DNA of 64,000 nucleotides from the NCBI GenBank assembly GCA_949825025.1, contig OX463781.1, forward strand, positions 5,187,370 through 5,251,369, read 5' to 3'. Shown in pieces: positions 1 to 11,741 of this stretch (position 1 is the first letter of the stretch; the number at the start of each line of letters is the position of its first letter). Made by a program: the position numbers and the translations under genes. The notes under the pieces were generated by a model. That model did not search any database. It was not told where the DNA came from and worked only from the letters and a program-made list of their open reading frames with translations. The stretch comes from Siphlonurus alternatus. Taxonomy: Eukaryota > Arthropoda > Insecta > Ephemeroptera > Siphlonuridae.

Positions 1-298
1 GTGGGATACAAATCTGTGTACACAGCTGCATATGCTAATTTAAAATTAGGTTCTTAATTTTTAAATTATACAATGTGAACACGTACGACCTAGGAAGAGA
101 CAGCGGAATTAACTATGTAACAGAATCTCTTCACGATTAATTGATCTGATTCCAGTTACTTTAGAATTCATAAAATATTTAGAACTGTAGGAAGAAATCA
201 AATTAAATGAATTTCATGAATTTAAGAATGTTTTAAAAATTAATTTCTTATGCTTTCAGATGGTAGTTTTCTCACTCCATTTCAGGTTTTTTAATAGA

Positions 299-304
299 TT
301 TATT
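299..304 (-). promoter_or_regulatory. Candidate polyadenylation signal AATAAA
   Basis: On the minus strand an AATAAA hexamer lies about 160 nt after the TGA that closes the coding relic at 461-699. The spacing suits a short 3' UTR. In DNA this AT-rich such hexamers are common by chance, so the call depends on the coding relic being real. Confidence 0.35.
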
Positions 305-460
305 CAATTCAAAAGGCTATACAAATATCATAGAACAAGTCATAATATACAGTAATATGATTCATAATAACATCACAACAAAAAAAAACATAAAAAACAA
401 TAACAAAAAACATAAATATATATTATTTACTTCCATAAGGCCCCATGTTAAACGTCTACC

Positions 461-699
461 TCAATTTTCACTACACTGATCAGACAGACCAACTTCAAAA
501 TTTGTATGCCACCTATTGATGGTGAGTTCAAAATGTTCAAAGTCTGCTGCAGGTCTTGTTGAATTTAAGGTAGAAAATATTGTCACCTCATTCAAATGAA
601 ATTCATCCTTAATAAAACTTTTTATTTTCGCAAATAAATTACCAGGATATTGTTTGAATTTTTAAATTGACAATGCTTGTGAAAATCTGACGAGTACAT
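461..699 (-). pseudogene. Coding relic or terminal-exon fragment of unknown family
   Basis: On the minus strand an open frame of 66 codons runs from 661 to a TGA at 461-463. It reads like protein: mixed composition, with stretches such as FIKDEFHLNEV and ADFEHFELTINRW. An in-frame TAA (662-664) precedes it. A neighbouring frame beginning with ATG at 697-699 (MYSSDFHKH...) runs into it if one base is gained or lost in the T5 run at 659-663. That is the pattern of a frameshifted old coding sequence. No clean splice acceptor is visible. A candidate AATAAA lies downstream at 299-304. I do not recognise the family. It could be the 3' end of a retrogene, a transposon-encoded protein or a degenerate host exon. 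Confidence 0.35.
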
Positions 700-704
700 T
701 TTAC

Positions 705-956
705 CAAACTTTTATTTATTTATTTTTATTTATTTTTTTATTAAAAAATTATATTTTTTATTGTTTGCAATGCAAGTAATATTTGACGTACTATATTTGT
801 TCCCTTGTTCAAACCTTCAAATCAAAATTATTGTTATTATCTGCACACTTTTACACAAAGACAACAAATATGCAAACATTTTATGATTTTTTGAGAATAC
901 CAAATATTAAAAATTCTTGTTTTATTTTTTATCAAACCAACAATTGCGTACTTCTA
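705..956. other. AT-rich spacer
   Basis: This stretch is dominated by short TTTA runs (about 712-750) and AT-rich DNA. A 62-codon open frame starting at 783 has no recognisable features and looks like chance. Confidence 0.5.
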
Positions 957-957
957 T

Positions 958-1316
958 TAACTAATTTGTAAGTCTGAACCCCGAACCTTCCAAAACCCTA
1001 ACTTAGGCGTTTCCCGGGCTCTTCCGGAACGAGGGCGGCCATCCCGGCATTTGCCTGTGACTGAGGGAAACGTGGAAACCTTAGCCAGGATGGACGCCAC
1101 AGCTTTTGTCAATGAACCGGAAGTGCAGCTTGTCGAAAGCCAGGGGAACCACATAGTGGCATAGTGGGAAAGCGCAACTATATACCCTTGGGTGGGAAAC
1201 GTGTTTTTTGTTAAAAATGGTCACCCATCCAACTACTAACCACGCTCAGCTTTGCTTGAATTCGGTGATCTGACGAGACCCGTTCAAGAGCACTACACGT
1301 TACACCTCCACAAAAT
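958..1316 (-). mobile_element. SINE with 5S-rRNA-derived head (copy S1)
   Basis: On the minus strand, about 1222-1310 matches the internal-promoter half of 5S rRNA: ...GGTCTCGTCAGATCACCGAA, then AAGC, then GTGGTTAGTAGTTGGATGGG and TGACC. These correspond to the A box, intermediate element and C box used by RNA polymerase III. A body follows with the segment CAGGCAAATGCCGGGATGG, then a GGAAGGTTCGGGGTTC tail at about 975. 5S-headed SINEs are known as the SINE3 class. Copies at 22600 and 44930 share the body. The element has no coding capacity and would depend on a partner LINE. Confidence 0.8.
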
Positions 1317-1318
1317 TA

Positions 1319-2259
1319 TTTTATGAAATGAATGTCAATAAAAATGAAAATGACGCATAATGGACTTATACAATGTTTTTTAAATTTTTTTAGCATGACG
1401 GAAAAAAAGAGAGAAAAAAAAAACAAAAAAAAAAAAAAAGACTGTGGTTTAAAAATAATCACCGTTAACCACCCCTATAGAAAGCTTAATCCAATGAATT
1501 TATAATAGCCCGTATAATTATAGCTTCTTCTTTCCCTTCCTTTTCTTACAAAGTACATTAAAGTTTTATCAAGTATGATACCACTTAAGATGATCTTAAA
1601 ATCTAGAAAACAACATTACAGTGTTGACAAAGTCTTAACCCCTTTAATACTAAGTAAATATTTTATTATATAAAACACCTAAAATCTTAAATATCTGCAA
1701 CATTATACTATTGTTAAGAATATATTATTTTTTATATTGCTTTTGAGACTTACAAACTTACTTTTTTTTTATGAATGAAATTTAAAAAATAAATATATAT
1801 TTATAAAAAAAAAAACTTTGTAAATATATACTTTGAAATCTCACTGGTGCATAAGCTTGCATACAGAAAGAAATAGACGATATAAGGTTGAGAAAGTAAG
1901 GTGTTGCTGGGAAAGATGTAAAATAGTTTCTCTCCAATATTTTACACTAATGTTTTATTCAAAAGGCCTTTAGAGATATGAGCCTAGTGGCATGCTTCGT
2001 TGTAGGGGAAGGAGTAGGGGGAGGGGGTAAGGAATCCATTAGAACTCTGCATATCACCTCCGTCATCCCTCCTAGATCCAACTAACCCAAGAGCAAGCAA
2101 TCCGAAACCCTTACATGAACCAAAACTTTACATAAATTACCACACTTAAAGTTTCTCAAGTGTTAATGTTATAATTCAAAAATAAATACAAGTGTAATTT
2201 ATATATCTTAACTTTATAATTATAATATTTTAAAAAGTAATTATAATACGTTATAAAGT
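1319..2259. other. AT-rich spacer with A-rich tracts
   Basis: It contains an A-rich run at about 1405-1440 and a slightly GC-richer patch at 1975-2120 with no usable open frame. No gene or transposon termini were recognised. Confidence 0.5.
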
Positions 2260-2532
2260 TTCATTGAAAAATTACGTCTTCAACTCGTCCTTTACAAGTT
2301 TAAACTTAATCTTATAACATCTTTTTACCTCAAAAACACATCTTATTTCGTCCTCGCTCAAAGTGAGGATGAAATGAAGACAATAATTTTTTAAAATTTT
2401 GTGCTGAAAAAGAGAAAAAAGACGTAATCTGTATTTTTCCTCTTTTTTCCTTTAAATTTGTGCAAAATTGGATGGAGTTAGACGAGGAGAGAGTATAATA
2501 CCGAATAAAAGATGAAATTTATTTCAACTCGA
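2260..2532 (+). mobile_element. MITE family A, copy A1
   Basis: This is one of about 17 copies of a roughly 270-bp non-coding element. The consensus starts CCCTAGTTGAAAAATTACG and ends AAATTTATTTCAACTCGGG, so the termini are imperfect inverted repeats of CCCKAGTTGAAA. Internal landmarks are TCCTTTACACGTCTAAACC, CTCAAAGTGAGGATGAAAT, ATTTTATGCTCAAG, ATGGTGCAAAATAGG and TTAGACGAGGAGAGAG. Well-preserved copies are flanked by TA. It has no coding capacity. This copy is full length but its left terminus is worn (TCATTGAAAAATTACGTC). Confidence 0.8.
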
Positions 2533-3021
2533 GAAAACTTTATTGATTACTTAAATTACATTTGCAAGCGCAGTTAAAATTTTTGCGCTCATTTTAAATT
2601 TAAATAAATAGTCCAAAGAAATAAATCTAGCTTATTTATAAATCAATTTATATTATGAATTATTCATAACTTATTTTGAACTTACCATAATATAATAAAA
2701 AAAAGTTATTGTTATTGTCTTTAAATGAATTCATTAAATTCAAACAGAAAATTAACAGATTTTCTGATGTTCTTTGTTTCTTATAGAGTGTCTATCTTGC
2801 AATTGAAATATTTAAAATAAATTATTGCATACATATTTTTTAATTTATCAAAATATTAATTTTGTATTATTTTGTTAAAAAAATCAGAAAACAGCTTAAA
2901 AAATATATTATATTAATGCAATTAATTTTAATTGTATTTTTGTTCATAATTAAATAATCATTAAAGACTTGCAGAAGAAAGTATCATTAAAAATTATAAA
3001 AAAATATCAGAATAATTTGAA
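2533..3021. other. AT-rich DNA between two inverted family A copies
   Basis: About 490 bp of very AT-rich sequence separates copies A1 and A2, which lie in opposite orientations. No gene is visible. The pair could form one long inverted repeat, but nothing else in the spacer looks transposon-like. Confidence 0.5.
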
Positions 3022-3282
3022 ACCTGAGTTGAAATTAATATCTTTCATCTTTTATTCACTATTAAAATCTCTACTCATCTAATTCTCTACTATTTTGCAC
3101 CATTTTTGAGGAAAAAGTAGAGAAAAAGATGAGATTATATATTTTTTCCTCTTATTGAGCATAAAATATTAGCTCCATTTCATCTTCACTTTGATCAAGG
3201 AAGAAATAATATGTGTTTTTGAGGTAAAAATACGTTATAAGATTAGGTTTAGACATATAAAGTATGTGTTGAATATGTGAAT
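3022..3282 (-). mobile_element. MITE family A, copy A2
   Basis: The minus-orientation copy begins CCTGAGTTGAAAT and contains the internal landmarks ATTTTGCACCATTTTTGAGG and TTTAGACATATAAAG. Its far end has decayed (TGAATATGTGAATTTTCAAG). Confidence 0.75.
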
Positions 3283-3309
3283 TTTCAAGTATGAAATATA
3301 CATTATTAA

Positions 3310-3324
3310 AAAAATATATATATG

Positions 3325-3355
<31 letters not shown>

Positions 3356-3380
3356 TTATCTTTTTTTTTTTTTTTTTTTT
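3310..3380. repeat. (TA)n and poly-T tract
   Basis: This is a dinucleotide TA array followed by nearly pure T. It lies just beyond copy A2. Confidence 0.9.
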
Positions 3381-3663
3381 ATTGGTCATTTAACTTGTAC
3401 ATCAATCAAGATTATATATTATAATCTTATCGATTGAAAATTTACATATGTAACATTCTTCAAGACCTAACTTCAAAAATATTATACCTTTCAAAACATT
3501 TTGTAACAGTATTATTATTATTATTATTATATAATCATATAATTATTTAATTATTATTAATTTTAAAATTTCTTCATAAACAAATTTATCTTATATATTT
3601 ATAATTCAAAACAATATATGTCATTACCTTATTGCATTTAAATAAGGAAACACATGCAACCAA

Positions 3664-3668
<5 letters not shown>

Positions 3669-3704
<36 letters not shown>
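3669..3704. repeat. Poly-T tract of about 36 bases
   Basis: This is an uninterrupted T run. On the minus strand it would read as poly(A) downstream of the candidate last exon at 3773-3814, so it could be a retroposed tail or a simple repeat. Confidence 0.9.
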
Positions 3705-3708
<4 letters not shown>

Positions 3709-3772
3709 TTTCAATTTCCCTAAGGCTCTAGAACAATGAAACACATCCTATCTGCATTTTCAACTCTTCCTA

Positions 3773-3814
3773 CTAAAACACAAACAATTGCCCATCTTCA
3801 ATGATGTCCATTAC
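3773..3814 (-). CDS. Candidate last coding exon (minus strand), weak
   Basis: On the minus strand a good acceptor (TACTAAAG branch-like motif, pyrimidine tract, TTTGTTTCAG) precedes a 14-codon frame that reads VMDIIEDGQLFVF and then TAG. The frame is in phase 0. The better-supported minus-strand exon at 10210-10272 exits in phase 1, so direct splicing between them would instead give a six-codon tail ending TGA. Either another exon lies between them, or one of the two calls is wrong. It is short enough to be chance, and the product is not recognised. Confidence 0.25.
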   Translation of the reverse strand, partial: VMDIIEDGQLFVF

Positions 3815-3830
3815 CTGAAACAAAATGACT

Positions 3831-4217
3831 TTAGTACAATTGCAACAACAAATATCAATTACATGCACTAGTTTTGAAATAAATCTTTGAATACTTTTTA
3901 TTTAATAATCAAAACAGCTTTTTTAGCATAAAAAAGAAAAAGAATATCAAATGGCTCAAAATTATAGTTTTTTAATAATGATAAGATTTTATTATCATTA
4001 TTTTTATGCTTATTTATTGAATTTAATAATTCTTAACTATATTTATAAAAATTTTCTGATATTTTGAAAACTTAACTCAATTCAATGCAATAAATTAATT
4101 AAATTTTATTATTTTTCAAAGTTAATAATCAAGATTCTAGCAAATTTTTTTTTTATAGTTCTTTTACTCTAGCAAAACTAACTCAAGTTTTTACTATTTT
4201 TTACTTATAATGCATGA
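3831..4217. other. AT-rich spacer
   Basis: No gene, transposon terminus or structured repeat was recognised before the LINE tail. Confidence 0.5.
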
Positions 4218-4347
4218 TTTTTTTTTTTTTTTTTTTTTTTTACTCTCATGCACCCAAACTTAAAATTATTATTAATTTATGCCGTCAATTGCAGATAATC
4301 CATTCTGAAACATAAGAAAACCAACATATACACATATTCACACATGT

Positions 4348-4842
4348 TTATAGTGTTGAGAGTAACCATTTTTTTATTTTGAATTTTACTTTAGATTTTG
4401 TATCTAATGATTTCAGATTTCTTGGTAACATATTCCATAACCTTGGTAAAAGGAACTCAAGCGTTCTTTCTGAGAATCTATTTACACGTCTGGGAGTGAA
4501 CAAAGGGTTTAGCAAATTTTGACGTGTCCCATGCTCATGTTCTCTCAACATTCCATGCGATTCTAAGAAATATTTTTCTATTGCTAATGTATGTTTAGCT
4601 TGAAGTTTCACTGGTAAAATTTTCCAATATTTATAAATATTATCAGATTCATTAAATTTTTGTCCAAATTTCATACATTTTAATAATTTTTTTTGAATGT
4701 TATTTAATTTAGTCATAGCACCAGAATCAGTGAAACCCCAAGCTGTAATTCCATATATAATAAATGGATGCGCGAGGGCAAAATATACGTTCCTGATTGT
4801 TTTTTCATTTACAGTACATTTTAGTTTATAAATTTGTGACAT
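4348..4842 (-). pseudogene. C-terminal part of LINE ORF2, frameshifted from the RT
   Basis: This 164-codon frame carries the region after the polymerase palm, with YGITAWG, TRQNLLNPLFTPR and LPRLWNMLP-type motifs. These are typical of the C-terminal tails of CR1/Jockey-like elements, where WN.LP and a closing FK..LK..LL pattern recur. It overlaps the upstream RT frame by 17 nt in another phase. The two were one ORF: removing one base from the T7 run at 4855-4861 makes them continuous. Confidence 0.85.
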
Positions 4843-5761
4843 AACAGATCTTAATTTTTTTAACTATTTTATTTACATGCTCATTCCATTCAAAGTTTTC
4901 ATCAATAATAACACCCAGATAAGTATGTTCTTTTACATGCTCTATCATATCACATTTACAATTTTGTCTAAATTTGTGCAAACAACCATTAGTATGTATT
5001 GTTATTTTTATTTCTTCATTTTTTCTTAAATATTTATTGTATAAATGCATTACTTTAGTTTTTTTAATATTTATTAATAATCCATAATCATGTGCCCAGT
5101 TTGCTAGTTGATTAGCATTAACTTGTAACATTTTATGAGCTTCTTGAAAATCTTTACTTGAATTCAAAATCAACAAATCATCCGCGAACATAAAAAATTT
5201 ACAATTTTTTAGTACAGAAAAAACACTATTCACATAAATATTGAATAATATCGGAGATATTGTACCCCCTTGTTGAGTCCCAAAAGTTAATGCCCATTCA
5301 TCCCCTTTAACATTATTTATTTGAACTACCATTTTTCTATCATATAAGTAATGTTTTATTAATTGCAATGTTGGTCCTCTTATTCCAACTTTTTCCAGTT
5401 CATTAAACAGAGTATCATGATTTAAAGTATCATAGGCCTTTGAGAAATCAACAAAAAGAGCTAGTACATGATTATTATTCGATAATTCAATATTAATATA
5501 ATTTGACATATCACCTAACAGTTGATTAGTAGACCTTCCCTTTTGATATGCATATTGTTGATTATTTATGATATTAAATTTTTCAAGGTAATCTGTTAGA
5601 TCTATTGTTAAATTTTTTTGTAATACTTTATCAACAGTAGGAGACAAAACAATAGGTCTGTAATTATTGTAATCATTATGTTTTCCTTTTTTATAAATTG
5701 GTCTGCATATCGCTATTTTTAAGGCTTCTGGAAATTGTTTATTTTGTATACATCTATCTAT
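4826..5761 (-). pseudogene. Reverse transcriptase domain of a LINE, broken
   Basis: The frame is open from 5761 (an in-frame TAG at 5762-5764 precedes it) to a stop at 4826. It carries RT motifs in order: PEALKIAICRPIYKKG and NYRPIVL (fingers, motifs 1 and 2a), LFVDFSKAYDTLNH (motif A, catalytic Asp), GTQQGGTISPILFN (motif B), MFADDLLIL (motif C, FADD catalytic pair) and the INIKKTKVM stretch (motif D). The catalytic residues are intact, so the damage is the 5' truncation and one frameshift at 4855-4861. The reading must start upstream of the visible region, and internal start codons are not meaningful. Confidence 0.9.
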
Positions 5762-5764
5762 CTA

Positions 5765-6917
<1,153 letters not shown>

Positions 6918-7359
6918 CCCGACTATAATTTTAAAACTTTTTTACACGACTTGTTAGTTACAACAATACTGTGTTTAGCTTTGAATGCTTGAATGTTTAC
7001 GATAATAGCAGAACTAATATAACATCGTTAATATATTGGGAAAAAAAAATAAAAAAAAATAAAAAAATTAAGAATAAAATTGCTCGAATATATGAAATAG
7101 GCGTTATTCAGAGGATTTAATATAGTTAATAAAATTTACAATTCATAACTTAAGATCCTCAAATAAACAGAAAAAAACTTGTCGTTCAGCTGCGTTTTTC
7201 TTTCTACAAAAATATAGCACACATAAATTGAAAGAGAACGAAAAATTAATTTAAAAACATTTCTTCTTACTGTTAATGTGTTATTATGATGATTAATTTG
7301 CGTATTCGTGGATTTTTTCAAGGTTCTTGTACAGTTATAACTTATATCTATAAAGCCAA

Positions 7360-7512
7360 AAGTAATATTTTCGAACTTTGACTTGACTTTGAGCCATTTC
7401 ATGATTTGGCTCGATTTTTGAGCTTTGTCTCGAAGTATCGGGTTTCGAGCCAACTCGAGCTTTTTATTCGAGATCGAGCTGAAAATTTTTCGAGACTTTT
7501 ACAGCCCTAGTT
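7360..7512. repeat. CTCGA/TCGAGC-rich block with possible transposon end
   Basis: On the minus strand this block begins CTAGGGCTGTAAAAGTCTCG and then repeats CTCGA-type words. TAGGGCTG-like termini are common in hAT elements, but no matching partner end or target duplication was found. The element identity is therefore only suspected. Confidence 0.3.
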
Positions 7513-8428
7513 AATACCCTCATGTCAATCAACGTTGTATTTCAAAAACAATTAAATTTAATCTGCTGATTAGACAGAAAAAAGCTTTTAAACATGAACG
7601 AATTGAGTTTAGAGTATGAAAATTAAAACAGCCTTTAAAAATGAATAGATTTTTATTGATATCATCTGTTAACTTAATTATACAAGCAATGGCATTGTAC
7701 AATTTTTTACCTCAATATTTGTGAAGTACATTCTATAATTTTGAATTAACAGTTCAATTTTGAAGGAAGAATGCCTGAAACTTTCCCTGAAGTTTTATTT
7801 AGCAACCTTTTTTTTTTTTCTAAAATAATCATTATCAATAATTTCTTAATAGACTTTTAAAATATTTTGTTAGGTATAAGTTTCTTTATAATTCTTTCAA
7901 GTGTTATACTTTTTTTATCATTATATTTATTAAAATCATTTCAAGTTCATTTTACATTTCATTGAAAAGGTAGTTTTACATAAAAGAATTTATTGTAAAT
8001 AATCACCAGAAATAATGTATCGACGGGGGGGGGGGCTTAAAAGTGCCTAAACACTGCCCTTATGGGTGACGTCATAAACGACGTTTGGCTGTAAGGTATA
8101 AGGTGGTTGCATGAGCAATGCAATCAGTCTATAGAGGGAATGAGAGAAAACATGCGCGCGCAAACCGCCATGCCGGTGGAGTGGTAGATAATTCTACATG
8201 CAGGCAAAAAGAAATTATTATAAATAATTTAAAATGAAAATATTAAATGTGATGTGAAAAAAATGTTTAAAATTAAATTTAAAAAATTTCCCACCCCTTA
8301 ATTTTTTCTTTCAATATTAAAAAAACACAACAACAACGAATATTTCACCCTGTGCTTATACATGGCTGTAACTCCACCAACAAGGCTACCGATGACCGTT
8401 CAAACTCCCGATCTGACGTCACATGCTA
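7513..8428. other. AT-rich spacer
   Basis: It holds a G11 run at 8025-8036 and a short patch with GACGTCA words near 8065-8085. No gene was recognised. Confidence 0.5.
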
Positions 8429-8649
8429 AGGCGAATTCAGATGGCGACAACGGCGATGCGACGCGATTTTGTCACACAAGCTGTGAAATCCTATGCTGTG
8501 AGCGAATTTGCCAGGTTGTGGCAGCGAAATCACGTTAATTGCGATGTTCTTTTTTTTAAATTGCCAAATATGGCCGCCAATAGATGTCAAAACAAGGGCG
8601 CATTATTCGCATCACGTCGCATAATATAAATCTTCATGTGAATCCGCCT
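8429..8649. mobile_element. Harbinger-like MITE family E, copy E1
   Basis: Family E has 25-30 bp terminal inverted repeats of AGGCGGATTCACATGGCGA. This copy starts AGGCGAATTCAGATGGCG and ends CATGTGAATCCGCCT. It is flanked by CTA and TAA, while other copies are flanked by TTA on both sides. A 3-bp TWA target is the PIF/Harbinger hallmark. Internal landmarks are GCGACGCGATTTTGTCAC and CCAAATATGGCCGCCAA. The 68-codon open frame over it is only the MITE sequence read through. Confidence 0.8.
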
Positions 8650-8652
8650 TAA

Positions 8653-10209
8653 GGGTCTAATTAGCGATAAGAAGTAACGCATTGACTGACCTTCATTATA
8701 CAAATTCAATACAACGATACGATGTAAACATCAAGACACTTTTAAGTCCCCTGTCGGTACAAATATACTACGATATTATACACCACGCATGCCCCCCACC
8801 CTACCTACCTACCTGCCTACACCAGGTGACTAATTAAACTCACATCCACTTAGCCTCGCGGGAGAATGAGCAAACTTTGAGCCCAGACATAATATTGGCT
8901 CCGCTGGTTGTGTCGTGTGTTCCATGTTTGTATATTAATGCACTGTAAACTTTACTACCTTGCTTTCCTTACTAGATTTTCAAAATTTATAATAATAATG
9001 ATATATACTTTCAATATTTATTGATTGATTGATGAAATTTATAGCTCAAATATACAATAATAACAGCTCTTAATTATTGATCAAAATATAAAATATGATT
9101 TCAGATTATATATTAATTAATAAAATTATATATTTTCATAATTATTTATCGATTGTTGAAATTTATAGCTCAATTATACGATAGTAAACTGATTATTACT
9201 TTTTAATTGTTGATCAATATAATATCACTATGATAAAATAAATTAACATAATTTCACTTCCCATGCATTGAAAATAAATTTTAAAGCATAAAATATAATA
9301 TTAAAATAAAACTAATTGAATTTTACTAAAAATATTTTTTCTATATTTTTATTTGATATTAATAACGAAGATCAAATTTATAGTAAAATTCAAATTTGAA
9401 AACAAATTTTATATTAAATTTACTTGATATAATAATATATTATAATAGATCCTTTTTTATAAAAATTATTTTCAGTAATTTAAAATAAATGTTAAAATGA
9501 TAAAATATTTTATTTATTTATTTTTACGATACACCCATATGAAAATACATTACTATTGATATTTCATTCAGTACACGTATTTTTTATACCACTAGTATAA
9601 TATATATCTTCTTCCTTTACTATAATTTTGTGTCAGGTTTTATTTGGCTACATTTCAATCCTATCAGATAAGACATTTTCAAGGAGGGAGTATATAATAT
9701 GCTACGTAAGTTCCGGACCATTAGGCTTCTTACAGTGTTTTGTGAGGGCGTGGTAGACATTGGGAGAAGAGGGTACAAGGGGGTACTGACTCAAGGGACA
9801 CATCTCGGACCCTTGCTGGACCCCCTACTGACTACTGTGATGCATGTATCTCTCGAGTACAGAAATCAGCTTTGTTTTCTTCTCCCATACTACTTGTTTT
9901 TCAAATAGAAAAAATAGCAAACTTGCAAGCAAGACACGCAATTCGACATTTTGACCGATACTATAACATTGCTATTATAGAAAGAATGGAAAGGGAGTAA
10001 AGGTATTTTATATATAAGAAAAGCACTCAGACAAAATCACGGATCAAAAATTCTATACAAGAAGATAACAAAAAAAAAATGTATGTATAGGAAAAAAAAA
10101 AGAGTGTAGAGATATGAAAAAACAAAGGAAGGGAAAAAGAAAATTATAATAATATATTTATAAAAGTCACAAAGGTATTTTAAATTATATAATATATTAA
10201 ATAACTTAC
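8653..10209. other. AT-rich spacer upstream of the micro-exon donor
   Basis: The stretch contains CTAC repeats at about 8800-8820 and a less AT-rich unique segment at 9680-9860 without a convincing frame. If the exon at 10210-10272 is real, this is its downstream intron on the minus strand. Confidence 0.5.
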
Positions 10210-10272
10210 CATTTGTGTATTCTTCTATTGATTTTGTTCCAAGCTTTTTACCAAGATCTCGAATTCGTCGAC
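10210..10272 (-). CDS. Candidate 63-nt internal coding micro-exon
   Basis: On the minus strand a strong acceptor (ATTATTTTTCTTTTCAG) is followed by 63 nt and then a consensus donor (CAAATG followed by GTAAGT). Of the three frames only one is open. It uses the first two bases to finish a split codon, then 20 codons that read RRIRDLGKKLG and TKSIEEYTN, and leaves one base. Entry and exit are both phase 1, so the exon can be skipped without changing frame. The peptide is basic and then acidic, unlike translated AT-rich noise. I do not recognise the protein. This is the best evidence of a host gene in the window. That gene would run leftwards, with introns of many kilobases. Confidence 0.55.
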
Positions 10273-11014
10273 CTGAAAAGAAAAATAATTAAATTATTTT
10301 CAAGACAGGAAATGTGCATGCAAAACTTGATTTTTTCAAAAAATTTAATGTAAAAAACATACAAAATACTTTGCTAAAATAAACCTTTATTAAAAAGGGG
10401 GAAAAATAAAGATACAGAGAACATAGTTTATATAATATAGTAAATTATTATGTGCGTATTACTGATGTGAAAGTGTTTGCAAAAGAACATAAAGATTTTC
10501 TTATCGTTAAGTGCTAATATTATTCAGTGTCATGACTTAATTATGAATAAAAAGTTTTAATTTGTTGTGTTATTGTGATATTGCCATTTCATGAAAATCA
10601 AAAATTTGTATTATTTTATAATGCATTCGATTGCAGGATACTATAACTATGGAAATAAAAATTTATTGAGTTTGAGAAAAAGGGCACTTATTGTTTTTTG
10701 TTTGAGTGTGTCATATTGTTATATATTTATAATGTATATTAGAACATAAACATATACACACAACAAATAATCATATATTATTATTATTACATTACTGCAT
10801 ATTGTCAGTTTACAATTTGTCACAATTTAACTCTCATCTTGTCGTCCTAGTTCACAGTTCTAAACATGGAGTGTTGATTACTTTTTTCTAAAAACTAGAC
10901 TTTTTTAATTCCATTTTTACGATAATACAAAATACTGAACACTTTATGTCAAATTTAAAAATAAATTTCAAAACTTGAAAATTATCCCTATATTTTCTAT
11001 ATTGCACAATATTA
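10273..11014. other. AT-rich DNA, possible intron
   Basis: No transposon ends or open frames were recognised. The segment next to the exon holds the acceptor's pyrimidine tract on the minus strand. Confidence 0.45.
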
Positions 11015-11223
11015 AGGCAGATTCACATGGCGATTTTTCTCATGCGTCACGACGCGAATATTGCGCACTTTCTGTGACATCCATTGGTGGCCATATTTGA
11101 CGATTAAAAGAAAAAGAGCATCGTAATTAACGCGATTCCTGGCGAATTCGCCACCGCATAGGATTTCACAGCTTTTACGTCAAAATCGCGTCGCATCGCC
11201 GTTGTCGCCATCTGAATCCGCCT
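11015..11223. mobile_element. Harbinger-like MITE family E, copy E2
   Basis: Starts AGGCAGATTCACATGGCGA and ends GCCATCTGAATCCGCCT. It is flanked on both sides by TTA (11012-11014 and 11224-11226), a perfect 3-bp target duplication. The interior is in the opposite orientation to E1. Confidence 0.88.
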
Positions 11224-11741
11224 TTACTGAAACACAATTAAATAATATCTTCAAAATAAGATAAATTTTCAGCATATTGTTATGTAATCATTTGGAGAGT
11301 GTAATAAAAATGTAATTAAACTGAGAGCATGATAGCCACTTTTTGGTGAGAACAATAATTTTTATTTGTGATTTTCTCATTGAATTTGAATGGTAATTTT
11401 GTGCATCTGAAAGTTTGCTGATGAAGCGAAAAGTTTCTCACTGGAAAACCGGACGTCTCTATTGAAGCGAGAAATGAAGTTACGCTCGATCTGTGTTGAT
11501 CATGGGATTTGTCTACCAGCTAGCATGAGAGAGCATGTTATTATAAATACCATGACGTATGGATAACGTACGCTTCGATAAATTTCAAATTGGTAAAAAA
11601 TAATATTTTTTTATCAATTCCATATCATGTGTATGATAGATTAACTTTTATTTATTTTTATTATTTATGAACAATATAATATTTATATTTTTATTAAATA
11701 ATTTATATTGTTTAAAATTATATAATTATTTCAAAAACATA

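Larger units (their letters stand above)
4218..5761 (-). mobile_element. Truncated non-LTR retrotransposon (LINE) with poly(A) tail
   Basis: This is a minus-strand LINE relic. The order is a reverse-transcriptase domain, a C-terminal region, a roughly 105-nt 3' UTR and a 24-base A tail (T run at 4218-4241 on plus). The 5' end is cut inside the RT fingers, at a small (TAGA)n repeat near 5750-5765. Such 5' truncation with a 3' A tail is the usual product of target-primed reverse transcription. No endonuclease or ORF1 is present. No clear target-site duplication was seen. The absence of an RNase H domain and the shape of the C-terminus suggest the Jockey/CR1 group of elements. Confidence 0.88.

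Noticed and set aside
1222..1310. Possible 5S rRNA gene
   Set aside because: Only the internal-promoter half matches, diverged copies recur with SINE bodies attached, and no full 5S unit or cluster is present.
7136..7453. 105-codon minus-strand frame
   Set aside because: It starts within the CTCGA-rich block and continues into AT-rich sequence with no domain, start context or recognisable similarity.
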